Positions 44,577 through 55,925 of a DNA stretch of 64,000 nt are shown one piece after another. Under the pieces are notes generated by a model. That model did no database searches, was not told the origin of the DNA, and saw nothing but the letters and a program-made list of their open reading frames with translations. The position numbers were made by a program, and so were the translations under genes. Origin of the DNA: Amylostereum areolatum (taxonomy: Eukaryota; Basidiomycota; Agaricomycetes; Russulales; Stereaceae); assembly GCA_012932865.1 (NCBI GenBank), contig SAXG01000016.1, positions 682,001-746,000 on the forward strand. Reading direction: 5' to 3'. Each line of letters opens with the position of its first letter. Positions within the stretch are counted from its first letter, which is position 1.

Positions 44577-46661
44577 ATGACGCAAAATCAAGCCTCATCT
44601 CCGAAGGGGCCTTCTCCCGACCTAGATACAGAGGCCTCAGACGGAGCGGACTCGTATGAGGTTGTTTTCGAGCGCGGATTCGAACACATCGCAAACTTCC
44701 ACTCGTCTCAATCTCTCGACGACATCTCTCAAGCCATCGTAGCGTTCAAGCAAGCCAACGACATTTCCCCGAACTCCCGTCCACTCGTAAACATGGCCAA
44801 CGCTCTCTTCCGACGGTTCGAGCTGACCGGAAATACGCGCGATCTGGACGATGCCATCACAACACAGCAGAAAGGCATTGCTTTCCAGACAGAGGCCAAC
44901 GCGGTGTCGCTCAATAACCTCGGGCGAATGCTACGACTCCGGTTTGAACGACTATCCTTTTCCGATTTAGACCTTGAAGATGCACTACAGGCTTTTCGCG
45001 ACGTCATGGCCACCGAGGGGACGAAACCCAACATCCTCCTCGAGTCGGCGCGGTCCTATGCAGAGCTTTCCTTCAAACATCGTGGCGTCCCCTCCGCGCT
45101 CGTTGCCTATAAATTTGCCATGGACCTCATTCCGCGTATATCCACCGCCGGGAGACAGCTTATGTTCCGCTATGCTTGGATCCCCAACATAAGGGAAACC
45201 GTCAATGGAGCCGTGGCGGCTGCAATAGAAGTGGGAGACCTCGAGCTTTCCTTGGAGTGGTTTGAAAAAGGTCGCTGCGTAGTATGGGGACAGATACTGC
45301 AGCTTCGTACGCCGCTCGATGACCTCCGCCGTTCACATCCCGGTCTTGCAGAGGAAGTCGAAAAGGCCATGGAACAGCTCTCCATCGCAGAGGCGGCCAC
45401 AGAGCAAATCAGAGGGCAGTCCATCCAAACCCCCGGCCGCGACGAGATTTTCAAGAGGGGCAGAGAGTCGGCCTCGAGACTGGACGAGCTTGTCCAGGAT
45501 GTTCGCCGTCTTGATGGGTTTCATAATTTCATGCAGTCAAACACCGTAAAGGAGCTCCGAAGTGCCGCTGTCCATGGCCCAATCGTTTCACTCAATGTTT
45601 CCCCAAACCGTTGCGACGCCCTCGTTTTATTCCACAGCTCGGACTCCGTCATACACGTTCCTCTCCCCGACTTGACATACGACATAGCTACCAAGCTGCA
45701 GTCCGATTTTCAAAGGGTTTTGAACGGCTCTGGTGTCCAAATGCGATTTATGCGACCGCATTCCCGAACAAAACTTGGTTCTATGGAGCCGACCTTATCC
45801 ATGCTCTGGTCTCATGTCGTCGAACCCATTCTGAAGAAAATCGGATATCTCGAGACCACACGTGGAGCACAGCTGTCTCGCATTACATGGTGTCCATCTG
45901 GCGTGCTCTCCTCCCTCCCCCTTCACGCAGCAGGAATATACAGCCTGAGCCGGAATCGTTCCGACAGCCCCAAAGTCTTCGACTTCGTCATTTCGTCCTA
46001 CGCTCCGTCTATCTCATCGCTGCTCGGTGCTGTTCGCAAGCATGATGCCGTGGAGCACATCGGACCCAAGATTCTCGCTATCTCCCAGCCCGCTACTCCG
46101 AAGCATACTCATCTCCCAGGTACCGTGGATGAGATCACCGCAATACAGGATGTCGTTGGGGCGGAAAAGATGACTTGGCTGAACGACGCCCAGGCGACAA
46201 CGTCGTCTGTCCTTGAGTTGATGCGAAAACACGCTTGGGTACACCTCGCATGCCACGGGATCCAAGACTCTGATGCGCCCACGCAGAGCGCGTTCATGCT
46301 GCACGACGGCGGTGTGGATCTCCGCGCAATCATGCAGCTCTCCTTCGACAAAAAAGAGCTCGCCGTCCTCTCGGCGTGCCAAACGGCGACGGGCGACAAT
46401 GCTTTACCAGACGAATCCGTACACCTCGCAGCGGGAAGGCTCATGGCGGGATATCCAAGTGTTGTTGGGACGTTGTGGTCTATTGGCGACAGCGATGCCC
46501 CCATAGTCATGGAGAGGTTCTACTCATACCTCATCAATGAGGCAAAAGGGGATAGCGGATGCACGGCATATGCACTACACCATGCGGTGGGGTTTTTGCG
46601 TGAGAAGGTCGGCGAAAGAGACTTCATCAAGTGGGTGCCGTTCGTGCACTTCGGGATTTAG
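44577..46661 (+). CDS. TPR-CHAT protease-like protein
   Basis: 694 aa from the first in-frame ATG, one exon. N-terminal half: helical TPR-like repeats with ISPNSRPLVNMANALFRRFE and LNNLGRMLRLRFERL. C-terminal CHAT domain (caspase HetF-associated with TPRs, clan CD): ITWCPSGVLSSLPLHAAG, HLACHG with catalytic His560, LSACQTATG with Cys601, then VVGTLWSIGDSDAP and the closing WVPFVHFG. The dyad is intact. CHAT proteins in bacteria and fungi act as ligand-triggered proteases; this one is short in TPRs, as in many mushroom paralogues. A 5' extension is possible. Confidence 0.85.
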   Translation: MTQNQASSPKGPSPDLDTEASDGADSYEVVFERGFEHIANFHSSQSLDDISQAIVAFKQANDISPNSRPLVNMANALFRRFELTGNTRDLDDAITTQQKGIAFQTEANAVSLNNLGRMLRLRFERLSFSDLDLEDALQAFRDVMATEGTKPNILLESARSYAELSFKHRGVPSALVAYKFAMDLIPRISTAGRQLMFRYAWIPNIRETVNGAVAAAIEVGDLELSLEWFEKGRCVVWGQILQLRTPLDDLRRSHPGLAEEVEKAMEQLSIAEAATEQIRGQSIQTPGRDEIFKRGRESASRLDELVQDVRRLDGFHNFMQSNTVKELRSAAVHGPIVSLNVSPNRCDALVLFHSSDSVIHVPLPDLTYDIATKLQSDFQRVLNGSGVQMRFMRPHSRTKLGSMEPTLSMLWSHVVEPILKKIGYLETTRGAQLSRITWCPSGVLSSLPLHAAGIYSLSRNRSDSPKVFDFVISSYAPSISSLLGAVRKHDAVEHIGPKILAISQPATPKHTHLPGTVDEITAIQDVVGAEKMTWLNDAQATTSSVLELMRKHAWVHLACHGIQDSDAPTQSAFMLHDGGVDLRAIMQLSFDKKELAVLSACQTATGDNALPDESVHLAAGRLMAGYPSVVGTLWSIGDSDAPIVMERFYSYLINEAKGDSGCTAYALHHAVGFLREKVGERDFIKWVPFVHFGI

Positions 46662-46779
46662 GAGAAGACCTGAAGGGAGTGGTCGACGGTCCCTATAGTA
46701 GTGGCGTTATCGCAGCCAAGTTCTTCTACGACTTGGAATCACTGTCCTTGAACCATGTAATCTGGATTACAACAGAGTC

Positions 46780-47060
46780 AGATGATGTACGATGAACAAG
46801 GCATTCCGCACAAAGGGGCCTCGCGACAAGGACCGGAATGCCGATCCCAATCAACAAATCCAGGAAGTACTGGATATGTCTCTGCGTTACAGATAAACCG
46901 GTGAATATCATAGTCTGAAAGAAACACCTAACTTCGCGTTTGCTGGGTGCATGTATCGTCTTCAGACAGGCAATATTGTATAATCGATGGGTGATAACCA
47001 AGGAGCAGGCTGGAACGCCCACACTGACAGCCAAGATTACGCTCAGGGTTTACTAGGGGA
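46780..47060 (-). pseudogene. Fragment of a STE3-like pheromone receptor
   Basis: Minus strand: VILAVSVGVPACSLVITHRL, then YNIACLKTIHAPSKREVR, a probable 53-nt intron, and YFLDLLIGIGIPVL. This is the pattern of membrane helix 3, the following RLYxIA loop and helix 4 of fungal a-factor-type receptors. Nothing matches the rest of such a receptor on either side. Identification is from motif memory and moderate. No other gene is seen in 46662-47290. Confidence 0.45.
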
Positions 47061-47291
47061 GAACGTACAAATATCGCACCACACGGATAGGCGCGGAGGG
47101 ACATCAATTGACCGCGGTTTTGAACCGAAATTTGACGCCCAGGCTTTGGAATCATACGCGGTCTAAGAGTTGGATCAGACACTGCATACTTTCGACCAAC
47201 GTGAAATGAAATGCATGAGTCGTCGCGCGCGAGTTCAGCACCGTTGTTGTACATGTTAGGATCGAAAGCCGTTAGCCTTGTTCCTGGGCGC

Positions 47292-48013
47292 TTGCTCTAC
47301 GTCTCGTCTCCCCGTCCCTTCCCGCCTCGCCCGCCCTCTTCTCTAAGTTCTCTTGCTCTTGTTCTTCACACCCCCGCGCGCTCGCCCGCTCACGCGCACC
47401 GTTCTCCCCCCGCACAGGCCACATCGAATGGCACCTCGAAGCCGGGCTCGCCGTCACCCTGATCGAAGCCCCCCTCGAAATCCAGTCCCGCGCCCAAACC
47501 GTGCTCGCGCCGGCCGCGCGCCTCACCGACAACTGCGCGGCGCAGAGCCTGCTCGCGTCCGACAACGCCGCGGGCCACGCCTCGGGCACGGACCTCGCGG
47601 GCCTGCCCGAGGGCCCAGACCCGCAGAACAACGGGTGGCACGCGCGGGGGAGGTTCTTTGGGCTTGTGAAGAAGACGTGAAAGTGTGCGGGGACTCGTGG
47701 GGATGGGGACGTGCGGTGCGGTGTGGTTGGTTGGGTTGGGTTATACGAATCGCGACGCCCGGGTTTATGTTCGTTGTTTTTGGGAGTGGAATCGCTGCAG
47801 ATCAGACGTGCACGTGGGAGGATGCTGTGGACGAGAATTCGAATTCGTGGTTGCAGGGTGATTTGGTACAGTCGAGCCGTTCGAATCGCGAGCACGAGTA
47901 GTAGATGCCCCGCCTCGTATAAGTCAACGTACCTTAAGCAATTTAGGAGTTACACCACCACGACAATGTGCGCGCTGCCGCGCTTGGTGACTACTCAAGG
48001 GAACCCATGGTGA
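47292..48013 (+). pseudogene. Duplicated 3' end of FET3 with internal deletion
   Basis: Matches the last FET3 intron, exon 9 and about 250 bp of 3' flank (39137-39905). Exon-like part 47418-47680 keeps frame (CHIEWH start) but the membrane anchor is missing: the sequence jumps from the first CGCGCGGGGG (as at 39472) to the second (as at 39614), a deletion between short direct repeats. A further 38-bp piece of the same end recurs at 48041-48078. No promoter or upstream exons, so non-functional. Confidence 0.85.
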
Positions 48014-48032
48014 GCAAACGACCGACGATGTC

Positions 48033-50052
48033 TTAAGTCCGCGCGGGGGAGGTTCTTTGGGCTTGTGAAGAAGACGTGAGGGGGGGACGGGGTGGAGAGA
48101 GTCCCTTCGCCTCTATCGTTGCGCTATCCCGAGTCCCCTTTACCGATCTCTTCCTCTCCTTCTTCTCTGCCACCTTCGCTTGTCCCTCTGGCCTCAGCAC
48201 TTGCCTGCGCCTGCGCCTGCTATTCCTTGAAAGCGGATGAGACGGCACGAGCATCGGCTGTACGAATGACGTCGTTGGTTGCTCCAGAATGAGCACGAAA
48301 AAGATAAGTGGAGACGCACCGACCAGCTTGGCCCTCCACACCGGATTAGTCAGCTTTGTGTCGTCAGACGACCCGACAGTACTTTGCGAAGTGTTCCGAA
48401 CGTGTGCAGCCCTCAACTTCCAGCGCTCCATTTCCACTTCACGTCGCAAGTCCTCTAGACGGTCGAAAATCATCCGCAGAAGGTCTCTCTGCAGTATTTT
48501 CTCCGCGTGGGCATTCACGTCGGAAGAAGAGGTGGTAGGAAACACCCAGGGCGTGGCGAGCTGGGCGTGGCAGCCGCGCGTTGTGATCAGCACACCGGTC
48601 AATTGCGCGTAGGCCGAGATATATTCGTGGCAGAGGAAGCAGGACAGCTTCGAGAGCCCGATGTATGGAATGAGGGTGCGGCGGTGGAGATGAGCAAGGA
48701 GCGCGCATTCGCAATGGACGGCGACGTCTTTGTATGTGCGCGCGAATACGTCCCAAGGGTCTGAGGATGCATGGCAGCGTCAGAGAAACCGACGAAAGAA
48801 CGAACGAACGAGCAACGTGCGTGATACGGGGACAGACGTCCCATGGTCGTCCATAAGCACGAGGGATCCACGCACTTTGCTGAAAAATGCGCCGAGGGTG
48901 CCGTTCGGGAACGAGCCCTCGGCGAGGTCCACCTTTCCGGTGGGCGGTCCAGGCAGTTCATCTCGTGCCTGCCACCCCGCCGCCCGCGCGACGCCTTCAA
49001 GCATCTCGTAGTCCACCTCGATCTCGATATCCGACTTGCTCGCGGGGACGGAGCTGATCGTGACCTCGTGGTCAAGCAAGGGGGCCAGCTTGACTGAACC
49101 GATCATGTTTGCCACACGAAGGAAATGGATGCGCGGGGCGATGAGCTTGTGCATCCATCGGTGCATCTGCAGGCTCTTGTCTGGGACGCTGTAAGTATAA
49201 CGAGTATGCTGTGCAGTAAAGTGGTCGCTCACCCATTCGTTTGGCTTCAAGATAGAGATTGCACGTGCCGAACAAGGAATAGGGAGTAGGAACAGTGTCC
49301 TTGTCACCAAGAAGATCGATGACTTGGATATGCAACGCGATCATGTCTACACGGATCAACTCCACCCTGAGGGAATCCGAAGGCCCCTCCCTGAGAATTG
49401 CGTTCATCTCGACAACGAGCTCGTGGATATTATCGAGGAGCGCCCGGTGGGCGCCCGACTAGAGGCTCTTCAGAAGCGCGCAGCTGTTTTCGTCCAAACC
49501 GAGCTCGTCCGCAGGGGGGCCCTGGACGTCCTTCATGAACGTGATGAACGCTTTGAATCTCTTGGTGAGGCGCCATCGGAGCCTGGGCCAGCCATGCTCA
49601 ATCAACTTGCGCTCCAACTCGTTCAGCTTGTCTACGGGCGGAGACCCGGCACCGGCGGCGTAGAGGGATTCGACAGCAGCGCGAGAGGATTTTCCTTGAA
49701 GGGCGGGGATGTCTCGAGCGAGGACCTTGACCGATTTCAGGGTAGAGAAGATGAAACAGAGGTTTGGAACGACGCGCGGGTCCACCGTGCCATTCTCGGC
49801 CACGTAGAGGTGGACGCCCTTCTGATCTATCTCCGCGGCTATTGCGACAGCCTGCTTTTGCTTGTTGCAGATGGAGAGGTGCGCCAAACTGTCGAGGACA
49901 CGGCCTTGGCGGAGGAGAGTCGATTCCTTCCCAGTAGGGAGACCTCCGACGCTGCGTAGGTCCTCGCCGGTGCTGTGCCCGTCCAGTGCTCTGGCCAGGA
50001 TGGCGAGATAGCCGACATCGAGGATCTCTGGAAGGCCGGTGGAGGTGGACAT
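48033..50052 (-). pseudogene. OTT_1508-like nucleic-acid deaminase, broken by in-frame TAG
   Basis: ATG at 50052 (MSTSTGLPEILDVGYLAILA). The first long exon stops at a TAG at 49459-49461, but the same frame resumes directly and continues (LLDNIHELVVEMNAILREG to CNLYLEAKRMG), so this is a nonsense codon rather than an exon end. Later parts: the GSVKLAPLLDHEVTISSVPA block and, after an intron ending near 48762, the deaminase core with VHCECALL (His/Glu) and SCFLCHEY (zinc Cys pair), then TRGCHAQL and WVFP. The junction near 49206 also does not keep frame. Family members are predicted zinc-dependent deaminases. The 3' end runs into the FET3 duplication and is uncertain. Confidence 0.6.
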
Positions 50053-50241
50053 GGATGATATGTTGGATGTGAGCGTAGGGCCATGATAGAGCAGGAGCAA
50101 TCGAACGATGAGGCTGCGGCGAAAAGCTGTGTTTGGTCGGTAGAGTCCTTCGGCAACTGCCGGTGTTTAGTAGAACGCGGCCACATCATACCTTTGTCCT
50201 CATCCCACGTCTCTCTTACTCGCGTATCGACTCATTAACAG

Positions 50242-51989
50242 ATGGACGTATGCCGTAAGTACCATTCAAATATCCTTGCGCTAGAGGCTCGCAAACTGAC
50301 CGCTTCACCGCAGATGAAAGTGCTGCCTCGGGGCGCGTCCCCACCGAGCTCCTGATCAAGATCTTCCGACTCGTGGGATCGGGATCTGCCATGTTCTCCA
50401 CATCGCAGGTGTGCCGACGATGGCGTGTCGTCGCACTCGGGATGCCAGAGCTATGGTCTACCTTGCGTGGCGACGACAGCCCCACCACCGTCAGCGCGTT
50501 GATTGAACGGTCCGCATCCACTCCTTTGCACGTATACGCCCCCGAAGAACACTCGCTCGCGAACTTCTCAAAGTGGTTCTCCGAGCTGCCGTATTCCGTT
50601 ATTATGCAGCTTGAATCGTTCCATCTCCACTGCAAAACCTATCCGCGCAGCGTGGACGCACCCCTGAAAGCGCACGGCGGTCGGGGAGGCGACTCGGGAT
50701 CTCTGCCTCTCAAAAGGCTCCACATCGCGTTCAACCGAAAGGCCCACCGAAACATGTCAGAGATTGCACAGGAATTGACAGAAGAAGAAGAAGACACCGC
50801 ACCGTCGATCGAGAATTACCTCCCTCCCGTGCTCGATCAACTCACCGATCTCTTCCTCGCGTTCATCATCCCGATGCCGACGTGCTTTTCCCCCAACCTC
50901 ACCTCACTCCACCTCGAATCACCTAAATATGTGACGCCGACCGACCTACTTGACTATTTTACACGTGCGCCCAACTTGGAGTACCTCGCCCTCGTCTTCC
51001 CACTGGCAGGCGAGGAACAGACCGTCCGTGCCGGCATCCGGCCGCAGATCCCGCTCACTCGCCTCCGCGAGGTATACATACACGATGTCGAGCCCCTCGA
51101 AGTACTATCCGGGGTATTTCGATACGTCTACGCACCCAACATCACCTGTGCCACTATCTCCGTCGACGCCCCCCTGCATATGTTCCGCAGGCCGATGTGG
51201 CGAGCGTCGCAAGTCGAACCCAACCTCGTCAATTGCAACTTCTTCCCTGCCCCTACAGATGTGGCCATCGCGCGCTCCCCGATCGACGTCGCACAGGACG
51301 ATCTCACCGTGCGTGGCTTCAGACAGGAAACCGCCGCGTTCACGGTGCCTGTGCAACGTGTCCCTATATTCGGACGCAGTCCGGATTCAAGTGCTCAGTG
51401 GCGGGTGTATCTCGCCCCCGCCATCGCAGCCATCACCGAACACGTCGTGCGGCTGGCTATCGAAGGTACCGTCTCTTTGGACGATGGGTTGATCAGCGCG
51501 ATGTACCTGAAGTCCATGGCGGAATGGGCGTACGTTTTTCGTGCATTTCCGTCCGTCGAGGTGCTGCTCCTCAGCCATGCGGACGTCGCCACCGCGTTGG
51601 CCGCGCTGGCCGAGCAAGCGCTCCTCCCTCGCCTTCGAACCTTGAGTCTCGACTTCGCCGATATCCGTCTCGATGCCGAAGCTGTGGATCTCGTCGATGA
51701 TGAACTCCTACTTTTCATCCAGCGTCGACGAGAGCAAGGCGCTCCGATTCAACGCATCCTGTATACCCGACCGCTCTGGTCCCCGGAGACCGAAGCGCGT
51801 CTCGGTAGACTCGGCGTGGTCTTTGAGGACGTCCGTGGCCTGGAGATGGACAAGATGTACCGCGAAGTTGAACTCCCCGGGCGGATGCGGGAGATTGTGG
51901 GCGGATACCGCGCCAAGGTGGGAGTTTCCCGCCCTTGTCGATTGCTTGGGTCTGAGCTGTTCACTAACGGGGTCGACAGTACGACGTGA
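50242..51989 (+). CDS. F-box protein
   Basis: Exons 50242..50254 and 50314..51989, 562 aa. The tiny first exon (four codons and one base) is needed to give a start just before the F-box: RVPTELLIKIFRLV ... VCRRWRVVALGMPELW (residues ~12-55). The remainder is leucine-rich with irregular LRR-like blocks (NLTSLHLESPKYV, NLEYLALVFP, LREVYIHDVE, SVEVLLLSHA, LRTLSLDFAD). Such proteins recruit targets to SCF ubiquitin ligases and are hugely expanded in Agaricomycetes. It is divergent from the deaminase relic with only 189 bp between starts. Confidence 0.85.
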
Positions 51990-52338
51990 GGTTATCTGAG
52001 AACGTCAAGCACACGGAAACCCCTCTGAAAGGGTGGCGGTTCCCGGCCTGATCCAGCCCACTTACCGATGATAACATAGCATGCGTCGCTCGAGATCTCG
52101 CACAGGTGCGGGTGAAGATTCGTGGAGACGCACTTATTTCGATTATGTATTATAATCGACACTTTGAAGTGTATTACACTGCTGCAAACTCGACGCCGGA
52201 AGAGGTAATTTATATACCGAAAAACACGAACTTCATATGTAAACGAACACGGAATGTGGCAGCTAGGTTGCGTTAACCGCGTCAAAACACCCGTTGAGTT
52301 CAAGTTACATATCAATATCTCGCACACTGCTCCTCAAG
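51990..52338. other. No supported gene
   Basis: 350-bp tail-to-tail gap between the F-box gene and the dehydrogenase; must hold both 3' ends. No motif noted. Confidence 0.5.
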
Positions 52339-53838
52339 TCACTCCCACAACTTCTCGCCCTCCTCAGGATCCTGTGTGGCAGGATTCGCCTTTCCGATGC
52401 GGGCCCATGGGACGAGGTACTGTAGGTATCACAGCACATGGTTCAAAGTCTTGCTCGCCATCACATAATCTATGAGCATAACGCACCTTTCCGTTGAATT
52501 CAGCGCCTTCGTGGGAGGTCCCGGCCCAGAGCTGGGTCAGTGCACCAAGCGATGCAGGATAAAGTAAAGCACATTCCTGAAAATAAAGACGCGGTGGATG
52601 AGTGCAAGCGACTCATGAGGAGACCTGCAACGCACGACCAGTTTGGCTTGTAAAGTGCCTTCCATGTGGCGCTGTAGCTCTGACTTCAAGTTGCCTATAC
52701 ATCGATGGAGTTAGTGTCATGTCCATGATGGCCGTCGAGGAGAGCACGCACCAGGATTAACGCTCGTCGACACGAGCTTGTCACCATACCTCCGCGCGAG
52801 CTCCTTTGCTTGCACAACGTTCCCCTACGGCACGTCCGTCGTCATGACCAGAGTATAAACTGAAGAGAGCACACTTACGAACTTGCTCTGACAGTACATA
52901 TCGAACGACGCCCGCTTCTTCCGCTGCGGAACGTCCGTCCACAGCTCGACCTTCGCCTTACTCGGCATGGTTGAGCCTGACGAGGACGTGGTCACCACGC
53001 GGGGCTTCTGTCCTGAGGCCTCGAAGGCGGCGGAAAGGGCAGGGAGAAGGAGTTTGGTGAAGAAGTGGTGGCCTAGTACGTACGGTACCACGTATGAGCG
53101 AACTCGGGCAGGGACGGTTGGAAAAGGTGGACATACCGATGACGTTCGTTCCGCATTGCATGTCGTAGTTTTGCGCGGTGAGAAGGTCGATCGGGCATGA
53201 CATGACACCCCTATGACACGGTCAACGACGTGAACCTCCCAGTGCACTGCTGCCGTGGCCGCTAAGCACGAAATCGTCGGAGCTCACGCGTTGTTGAACA
53301 GGATGTGTAACTCTTTCTCCTTCCTGCGCACCAAGTCAGCCGTTGTCTCTCCACCCCAAGTCGTGGCAGCCAGCGATAATAAACGCACCCAAGAAACTCC
53401 TCCGCGCTCTTCCTCACCTGCGGCAAATCGGCCAGATCAAGCTTGAGAAAGATGGCCTCTTTCCCCGTCTCCTTCTTCAGATCCTCAATGGCGACCTTCG
53501 CCTTCTCTTCGCTCCTCGCAGCGATATAGACCTTCGCGTTGTGCGCAAGAAGAGCCTGGACGCCATCCCCACGTTGATAAATAGGTCCGTCACAAAAAAG
53601 GGAGAGTGGCGTGCACCTTGACCGTCTCTTTCCCAACACCCGAGTACCCTCCTTCATTCCCCAAGCCCCATTTCAAGACCGGTTCCGCAAGACAAGACAA
53701 TGCGTACGCACCGGTTACGATCGTGACTTTGCCCTTCAAATCCGGGATGTCGTCTGTGCCCCATTTCGGCTTAGGCGGCCAGGTTTGGGAGATCACATCA
53801 GGAAAAACCTCCCTTACTAAAATCAACAAATCCAGCAA
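52339..53838 (-). CDS. Short-chain dehydrogenase/reductase, start displaced by a MITE
   Basis: Complement(join(52339..52419,52487..52576,52636..52694,52752..52824,52879..53072,53137..53210,53288..53323,53389..53555,53617..53651,53712..53838)); ten exons all in frame. NAD(P) site KVTIVTGGYSGVGKET; LDLADL; NNAG; TTSSSGS with catalytic Ser; MYCQSK with the Tyr/Lys pair; C-terminal GALTQLWAGTS and LVPWARIGKAN. It resembles the WW-domain-oxidoreductase/retinol-dehydrogenase-like SDRs frequent in fungi. In the present sequence no ATG opens exon 1: the frame enters the inverted repeat of the element at 53796-54089 within PKPKW's leader and has no start. See the finding on the lost start. Confidence 0.8.
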
Positions 53839-54089
53839 ATTAGCGCTAGTTAGAGGGGGACCTTCCTAAAGTGAACTAACGGGCTCTATTCTCACAAAAC
53901 CCCGTACACATTTCGATGCACCGTCGTCGACATTGACCTCATATTTGCACTTCAAATACATAGTTGAGGCCAGAAGGGTGACAGGGACCTACGTTGACGT
54001 AGTGCCTTGCAGGTTGGCAGCGGGAACAGGGAATTAGGAAGGTCCCCCTCTAATTAGTAGATTTTTAGTAAGGGAGGTTTTTCCTGATG
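53796..54089. mobile_element. MITE (~290 bp) with ~60-bp imperfect inverted repeats
   Basis: Left arm CATCAGGAAAAACCTCCCTT... (53796-53868) and right arm ending ...GGGAGGTTTTTCCTGATG (54030-54089) are inverted copies, the left with a ~14-bp extra piece. GC-poor arms, no coding capacity. Target duplication is not clear; AT lies on both sides if the repeat starts at CAGG. Confidence 0.75.
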
Positions 54090-54645
54090 CATGGACAGCG
54101 TCGAGCTCACCTGTGCACGTTCAAACGTTCAGTTGTGATATATGGAGGTGGGTGGGTGGGTGAGTTCGGCGGGGATGGCCATACCTACGTAGTGACTGTG
54201 TGTTTTTATAGCCATGCAGTGCCAGACACCGGGGGCCCTGAACGTGAAAAGGTAAAGTGTTTCTTCTGCGGCTGCCTCGCATACACAACACGGTACTTAG
54301 CTCGTGGGTACTTGGATGTGGGTCCCCGGCGCCGTCGTCTCGGGATGGAGGTGGGTTACTAGTCGGGTGTGGGGGGCCGGAACGTCCGGAATCTGTAAAT
54401 AGAGTAAGTACTTAGATGGGTAGGAGACTGAGTCTGACATGTGGCACACTACTTACCTGCTCGTCTCGTCCGTGAAAGATTCGGCCTCCAGGCTAGGATT
54501 TACTTACTACTCAACATACTTAGGTATAATGATGTATACGTCAACCGTGGGGTTAATGAAACCTTACAGCAGTACAATGCGCAATGAAGGGAAAGCCAAG
54601 GAAAGCCACTGTAAGGTAAGTACTGTACCGTGAAGCAGACACTTA
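54090..54645. other. No supported gene
   Basis: Contains a short GGTGGGTGGGTGGG run near 54147. Should hold the original promoter of the dehydrogenase and the 3' end of CIA1. TACTTACT-type words recur several times between 54400 and 54650. Confidence 0.45.
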
Positions 54646-55925
54646 CTACGCCGTCACGATCCTCCAGATCTTCGCCGTACCGTCGTCCCCGACCGTCGCT
54701 AGCAGATCCTGCGAGCCCTGGCGCGGACACCATACGACGCTGTTCACGTCGCTGACCCCATGCGCATCTTCGAGGCGCGTGATGAGCTTATGCCGCGGCG
54801 GGGTCGTCGGCGTCGCATCTGGTTCCTCCTGCCACCGCAATGCACCCATCAGCGCCAGCGCGAATCTCGACCAAGAAAAGAACGCACCTCTAACTCCCAG
54901 ACGTTCACCCTCCCATCTCCTCCTGCGCTGGCTAACAACCCTAAGCTCCCATCGTCCTGCTTTCCGGGATTCGCCCCCCAGCTGACCGAATACACCGTGC
55001 GCTCGTGCCCCTCCAGCACGAGCACGCACGTCCATTTGTGTTCCGCGACGCGCTTCCAGACGCGCACAGTGCGGTCGTCGGAGGCGGAGGCGAGGTAGCT
55101 GCCTGTCGGGGACCAGGCGACGGACCAGACCGTGGACGTGTGCCCTGAGAGCGTCGCGAAGCAGAACCAGTCTTCTGAGGGGTCATCGAGGTAAAGTTTT
55201 ATCGTGTCATCGTACGAGGCCGATGCGAGGATCTGTGCTGCGAAGGGGCGTTGTAGGTGAGGAATGTGGGGAGGACAGGGAGAAGAGACGGACCTCCTCG
55301 GAGGGGTGCCAGGCAACGGACTTAACGTCCTGCGTGTGTTCCATAAGCACTCCCATACACTCAAAGTCGGCATCGGGGAGCGCTGAGATTTTCGGATGCC
55401 CGTGTCAGCGACGAGGACGACGAGACCGAGGGAACGCACCCTCCCAGACCCAGACGGTCTTGTCCCGACTGCAGCTCGCGAGGAGGTTGCCCTCCGCAGA
55501 CCACGCCACGCTCTTGCACTCCGTCTCGTGCCCCTCCAGCATAGCCACGCACTCCCACTCCGCACTCCCGACCTCATCCTCGTCCTCCGCTTCCTGCTGC
55601 CATACGCCGATGTTGGCGTCGAAAGACGCGGTGGCGAGCGAGGTGCCCGCTGGCGACCAGGCGAGTGCCCGCACGGTCTTGATATGCCCGGTGGGTATTG
55701 ATGTTTGAATTTTGAACGAGGAATCGGTGTAGGAGTACATGCGCACGGTCTTGTCGGAAGAGCATGTCGCGAGCAGCGGTTTTTTCGGATTCCAAGCGAC
55801 GTGCCATGCCCGATCTTCGTGTCCTATCGCAAGCATCGGCACAGATTCATCACACAGAAGAATCAAAAGTGCACACCACTCAACTCCGCGACCGGTTCAA
55901 GACGATATGGGAGGTCGACGTCCAT
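54646..55925 (-). CDS. CIA1: Cytosolic iron-sulfur assembly WD40 protein
   Basis: Complement(join(54646..54828,54888..55232,55294..55382,55440..55823,55877..55925)); 349 aa, frame kept, right length for the family. Seven WD40 repeats: HEDRAWHVAWNPKKPLLATC, HIKTVRALAWSPAGTSLATA, HETECKSVAWSAEGNLLASC, HTQDVKSVAWHPSEE, HTSTVWSVAWSPTGSYLASA, HERTVYSVSWG and DVNSVVWCPRQ. The GHEDRAWHVAWNP start is typical of Cia1/CIAO1, the platform of the CIA targeting complex that delivers Fe-S clusters to cytosolic and nuclear proteins. A 49-nt first exon supplies the start. Divergent from the NmrA-like gene with 314 bp between them. Confidence 0.93.
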
